A stretch of DNA of 16,747 nt from an uncultured Eubacteriales bacterium (GTDB lineage: Bacteria > Bacillota > Clostridia > Christensenellales > UBA1242), in contig USNN01000012.1 of assembly GCA_900556185.1 (NCBI GenBank), positions 1 through 16,747 on the forward strand, written 5' to 3'. Of the stretch, positions 13,805-16,747 are shown piece after piece (position 1 is the first letter of the stretch; every line of letters begins with the position of its first letter). The notes beneath the pieces were generated by a model. The model saw nothing but the letters and a program-made list of their open reading frames with translations, did not search any database and was not told the DNA's origin. A program made the position numbers and the translations under genes.

Positions 13805-14026
13805 ATGGCAAAGAAAAGTGATTATTTTGGACTTGGCTACATAGTAAGTTTAATTCTTGCAATTATTCCAATTACTTCATTGGTATGCGGTGTTATCACA
13901 AGAATTGCTGAAGGCAAAATTGTTGCTGGGCTATTAAGACTTCTTCTTGGTTGGAACATAATTTGGGTAGTAGACCTTGTATTTATGATTCTAAATAAGA
14001 AGATATTTAGACTTTTAAATATCTAA
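13805..14026 (+). CDS. Small two-helix membrane protein, function unknown
   Basis: The 73-residue protein has a short basic start (MAKKSDYFG), a first hydrophobic helix at about 10-32, a short basic and glycine-containing turn (ITRIAEGKIVAG), a second helix at about 40-64 and a basic end (NKKIFRLLNI). The charge pattern suggests a hairpin in the membrane with both ends near the cytoplasm. I do not recognise a named family. AAGGAG lies 11 bases before the ATG, an unusually wide spacing. There is no clear terminator between sepF and this gene, 65 bases apart, so co-transcription is possible. A weak promoter-like pair (TTGCAT at 13758, TTTAAT at 13781) is also present. A terminator follows. Confidence 0.75.
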   Translation: MAKKSDYFGLGYIVSLILAIIPITSLVCGVITRIAEGKIVAGLLRLLLGWNIIWVVDLVFMILNKKIFRLLNI

Positions 14027-14031
14027 ATAGA

Positions 14032-14057
14032 AGGACCGCTTTTAAGCGGTCTTTTTT
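14032..14057 (+). terminator. Rho-independent terminator after the small membrane protein
   Basis: GACCGCT (14034-14040) pairs with AGCGGTC (14045-14051) around a four-base loop, followed by TTTTTT. The stem can extend outward by G-T and A-T pairs. Confidence 0.93.
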
Positions 14058-14078
14058 AATATATATAAATAATTATAC

Positions 14079-14107
14079 TTGAATTAGATTTTATTATGTG
14101 ATAAAAT
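14079..14107 (+). promoter_or_regulatory. Promoter of leuS
   Basis: TTGAAT (14079-14084), a 17-base spacer and TAAAAT (14102-14107) with a TGA extended -10. The start is predicted near 14114, leaving a leader of only about 22 bases. That is too short for a T-box riboswitch, which often controls leuS in Bacillota. Confidence 0.75.
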
Positions 14108-14135
14108 TTATTCATTAAATCTACAGAGGAACATT

Positions 14136-16556
14136 ATGAAAGAATATAACGCAAGCAAAATAGAAAATAAGTGGAAAAAATATTGGGAAGAACACCAAAC
14201 ATTTAAAACCGATGTGTGGGACTTTTCTAAGCCTAAATATTATTGCTTGGATATGTTTCCATATCCATCTGGGGCAGGGCTTCATGTTGGGCATCCAGAA
14301 GGGTATACTGCAACTGATATAATTAGCCGTATGAAAAGGATGCAAGGATATAATGTATTGCATCCAATGGGTTATGACTCGTTTGGGTTGCCAGCAGAAC
14401 AATATGCAATAGATACTGGTAACAACCCAATAATATTCACTGAAAAAAATATCGAAACCTTTACTAACCAATTAAAAAATGTTGGGCTAGACTACGACTG
14501 GAGTAAAGAGATTAGAACCAGCGACCCTAAATTTTATAAGTGGACTCAATGGATATTTAAACAACTTTATAAAGATGGCTTAGCAAAGTGCGTAGAAATG
14601 CCAGTAAACTGGTGTGAGGGTTTAGGTTGTGTGCTTGCAAACGATGAAATTGTAGACGGCAAAAGTGAAAGGGGTGGGTTCCCTGTAGTTAAAAAGAATA
14701 TGCGTCAATGGGTTATAGATATGCCAAAGTACGCCGAAAAACTATTAAGCGGGTTAGATAACCTAGATTGGCCAGAATCTACAAAAGCAATGCAACGAAA
14801 TCGTATAGGCAAGTCTGAAGGTGTGGAAGTTGAATTTAACATTGTTGGCGGTGGAAAATTTAGCATTTTTACAACATGCATAGAAACTATTTATGGTATA
14901 ACATTTATGGTTGTCGCGCCAGATGCTAAACTAGTAGAAGAATTAAAGCCACGAATTAAAAACTGGAACGAAGTAGAAGATTATAGAAAGCAAACCGAAA
15001 AGTTAAGTGACATAGAGAGAACCGACCTAAATAAAGGCAAGTCAGGCGTAAAACTAGAAGGAATATATGCAATAAACCCTGTAAATGATAAAGAAGTTCC
15101 TGTGTTTGTTGGTGATTTTGTATTGCCTACATACGGCACTGGTGCTGTTATGGCGGTTCCTACCCACGACCAAAGAGATTATGAATACGCTTTGGTTCAT
15201 AAAATTCCAATGATTCAAGTGATTGAAGGAAGAGATGTTTCAGAGTGTGCTTTTGAAAAGCAAGATTATCTTGGAAAAGGTTGCAAGCTTATGAACTCTG
15301 AGGAATTTACAGGACTCACAGTTGAACAGGCAAAAGTTGCTATCACAGATAAGCTAGTTAAACTCGGAGTAGCAAAGAGAACAGTCAACTATAGACTTAG
15401 AGATTGGATTTTCGCTCGTCAAAGATATTGGGGAGAACCAATTCCAGTTATACATATGGAAGATGGCACGATTAAACTTGTTGACGACAAGGATCTCCCA
15501 CTCATTCTTCCAGCTCTAGATGATTATAAAGCTAAAAATGGCAAAGCTCCTCTTGACAACAATCAAGACTGGGTCAACGTAACAATTGACGGCATGAAAG
15601 GGAAGAGAGAAACAACAACAATGCCGGGCGCTGCTGCATCAAGCTGGTACTTCTTAAGATATATCGATCCAAATAACGACGAAACATTCTGCGACTATGA
15701 ACTTATGAAACACTGGATGCCAGTTGACCTTTATATCGGCGGGGCAGAGCATGCAGTCGGACACTTGTTGTATTCAAGATTCTATAATAATTATCTCTTC
15801 GATAAAGGACTTGTCCCATATGCAGAGCCAGTTAAAAAATTAGTTCATCAAGGCATGATTCTAGGTGAAAACAACGAGAAAATGAGTAAGAGCAGAGGAA
15901 ATGTCATTAATCCTGATGATATTGTAGCTGAATTTGGAGCAGACACACTCAGACTCTATGAAATGTTTATGGGCGCACTGCAAGATGCAAAACCTTGGAA
16001 CACGAAGAACATCGATGGCTCAAAACGTTTCTTGGACAGAGTTTGGAGATTATATAACGACGAAAACAAAATCCAAGATAAGCCAAATGCAAACTTGGAT
16101 AGAGTATATCATGAAACAGTTAAGAAAGTTACAACTGACTATGAAACACTTAACTTCAACACAGCAATAAGCCAGATGATGATCTTTATCAATGCTGTAT
16201 ATAAAGAAGATGTATTCCCAAGAGAATATGCAGAAAACTTTATTAAACTTCTTAACCCAGTTGCACCATTTATCACAGAAGAAATTTGGTCAACAGTTTT
16301 GGGCCATAAAGAATCAATCGCTTATGCAAAGTGGCCAACATATGACGAAAAATATCTTGCTAGAGATAGTGTAGAAATGGCTATTCAAGTTAATAGCAAG
16401 ATAATCACAAGAATGGACATTGGCACTACTTGGGATAATGCAAAAGTTCTTGAAGAAGTAAAGAAAAACGACAAAATTTCGGAAATGCTTGCTGGAAAAC
16501 AGATTGTAAAAGAAATTTATGTACCGGGACGTATTTTGAATTTCGTTGTAAAATAA
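14136..16556 (+). CDS. leuS: Leucyl-tRNA synthetase
   Basis: LeuRS charges tRNA-Leu with leucine in the cytoplasm. The 806-residue protein is full length. The catalytic Rossmann domain carries HVGH (50-53, the HIGH motif) and EKMSKSRGN (KMSKS at 582-586). The CP1 editing domain (about 225-420) keeps the HDQRD motif with the key aspartate at 345. Its threonine-rich segment reads TTCIET (246-251), where E. coli has TTRPDT. The C-terminal anticodon-binding domain follows the KMSKS loop. AGAGGA lies 5 bases before ATG 14136. Codon use changes sharply between about 15190 and 15310 (residues 352-392): before it ACC is common and CTC absent; after it ATC, TTC and CTC become common and ACC disappears. 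Confidence 0.97.
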   Translation: MKEYNASKIENKWKKYWEEHQTFKTDVWDFSKPKYYCLDMFPYPSGAGLHVGHPEGYTATDIISRMKRMQGYNVLHPMGYDSFGLPAEQYAIDTGNNPIIFTEKNIETFTNQLKNVGLDYDWSKEIRTSDPKFYKWTQWIFKQLYKDGLAKCVEMPVNWCEGLGCVLANDEIVDGKSERGGFPVVKKNMRQWVIDMPKYAEKLLSGLDNLDWPESTKAMQRNRIGKSEGVEVEFNIVGGGKFSIFTTCIETIYGITFMVVAPDAKLVEELKPRIKNWNEVEDYRKQTEKLSDIERTDLNKGKSGVKLEGIYAINPVNDKEVPVFVGDFVLPTYGTGAVMAVPTHDQRDYEYALVHKIPMIQVIEGRDVSECAFEKQDYLGKGCKLMNSEEFTGLTVEQAKVAITDKLVKLGVAKRTVNYRLRDWIFARQRYWGEPIPVIHMEDGTIKLVDDKDLPLILPALDDYKAKNGKAPLDNNQDWVNVTIDGMKGKRETTTMPGAAASSWYFLRYIDPNNDETFCDYELMKHWMPVDLYIGGAEHAVGHLLYSRFYNNYLFDKGLVPYAEPVKKLVHQGMILGENNEKMSKSRGNVINPDDIVAEFGADTLRLYEMFMGALQDAKPWNTKNIDGSKRFLDRVWRLYNDENKIQDKPNANLDRVYHETVKKVTTDYETLNFNTAISQMMIFINAVYKEDVFPREYAENFIKLLNPVAPFITEEIWSTVLGHKESIAYAKWPTYDEKYLARDSVEMAIQVNSKIITRMDIGTTWDNAKVLEEVKKNDKISEMLAGKQIVKEIYVPGRILNFVVK

Positions 16557-16586
16557 GTAATTGCAAATGATTTGGAGGTGCAAAAA

Positions 16587-16747
16587 ATGCCTAAGGTAAG
16601 TGTCATAATTCCTTATTTCAAGGGACAGGCATATTTGGAAGAATGTGTTCAGAGTATTGAAGAACAAAAGATAGAAGACTTAGAAATTATTGTTGTCAAT
16701 GATAAAGATGGTCATGAAGTGCCGGATTCCGTAAAAGAGAATCCGCA
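16587..16747 (+). CDS. Family 2 glycosyltransferase, N-terminal part only
   Basis: A strong ribosome binding site, GGAGGTG (16574-16580), lies 6 bases before ATG 16587. The open frame continues to the window edge for 53 codons. It opens MPKVSVIIPYFKGQAYLEEC, then VQSIEEQKIEDLEIIVVND, the first strand, helix and second strand of a GT-A fold glycosyltransferase of family 2. These enzymes transfer sugars from nucleotide-sugars to cell-surface polymers or lipids. The metal-binding DXD motif and the acceptor part lie beyond the window. No terminator separates it from leuS, 30 bases upstream. Its codon use resembles the second half of leuS more than the rest of the window. Confidence 0.85.
   Translation, partial: MPKVSVIIPYFKGQAYLEECVQSIEEQKIEDLEIIVVNDKDGHEVPDSVKENP

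Noticed and set aside
14052..14135. T-box leader for leuS
   Set aside because: The space between the upstream terminator and leuS is about 80 bases and has no specifier hairpin or T-box sequence.
16314..16667. 117-codon frame on the minus strand over the leuS end and glycosyltransferase start
   Set aside because: It covers two well-supported plus-strand genes and has no ribosome binding site or family similarity.
1..16747. CRISPR arrays, insertion sequences, tRNA genes, phage or defence genes
   Set aside because: No spaced direct repeats, transposase motifs, cloverleaf sequences or phage or defence motifs were seen. The window is mainly housekeeping and sporulation content.

Overview
The window is AT-rich bacterial chromosome. 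Almost every gene begins with a purine-rich ribosome binding site, the promoters fit the TTGACA/TATAAT pattern, and a complete gerA-gerB-gerC germinant-receptor operon is present. Together these point to a spore-forming member of the Bacillota, most likely an uncultured Clostridia lineage. The species cannot be named from this sequence.

Layout. At 1-2395 (+) the tail of a probable cytidylate kinase gene is followed 7 bases later by a 756-residue protein, whose CvpA-like membrane domain is joined to a long region I do not recognise; a terminator follows. At 2492-6304 (+) is a tightly overlapping gerA-gerB-gerC operon behind a possible forespore (sigma-G type) promoter, ending in a strong hairpin. 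The stretch 6305-6646 has no intact gene; it holds two terminators and traces of a decayed reading frame. At 6647-9319 (-) is a large CtpE-like cation P-type ATPase with a charged N-terminal extension. At 9412-10565 (+) is the classic rpsF-ssb-rpsR operon, with a strong promoter, a leader hairpin resembling the S6:S18 autoregulatory motif, and a terminator. rnhA (+) follows with its own promoter. It converges on groES-groEL (-) at a shared bidirectional terminator. sepF and a small two-helix membrane protein (+) diverge from groES. leuS (+) and the start of a family 2 glycosyltransferase gene, cut by the window edge, complete the window.

How it fits together. Most of the content is housekeeping: translation (S6, S18, LeuRS), DNA maintenance (SSB, RNase HI), protein folding (GroESL), cell division (SepF) and ion transport. 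The accessory part is the germinant receptor, in which GerA and GerB form the membrane core and GerC is the outer-face subunit. I did not find a new multi-gene system.

The points most worth checking are: a sharp change of codon use inside leuS, which suggests recombination or an assembly join; a long inverted repeat lying exactly over the groESL promoter where CIRCE would be expected; the CvpA-like protein with its large unassigned C-terminal region; and a GerC protein with no lipobox cysteine and a long Gly/Ser linker.
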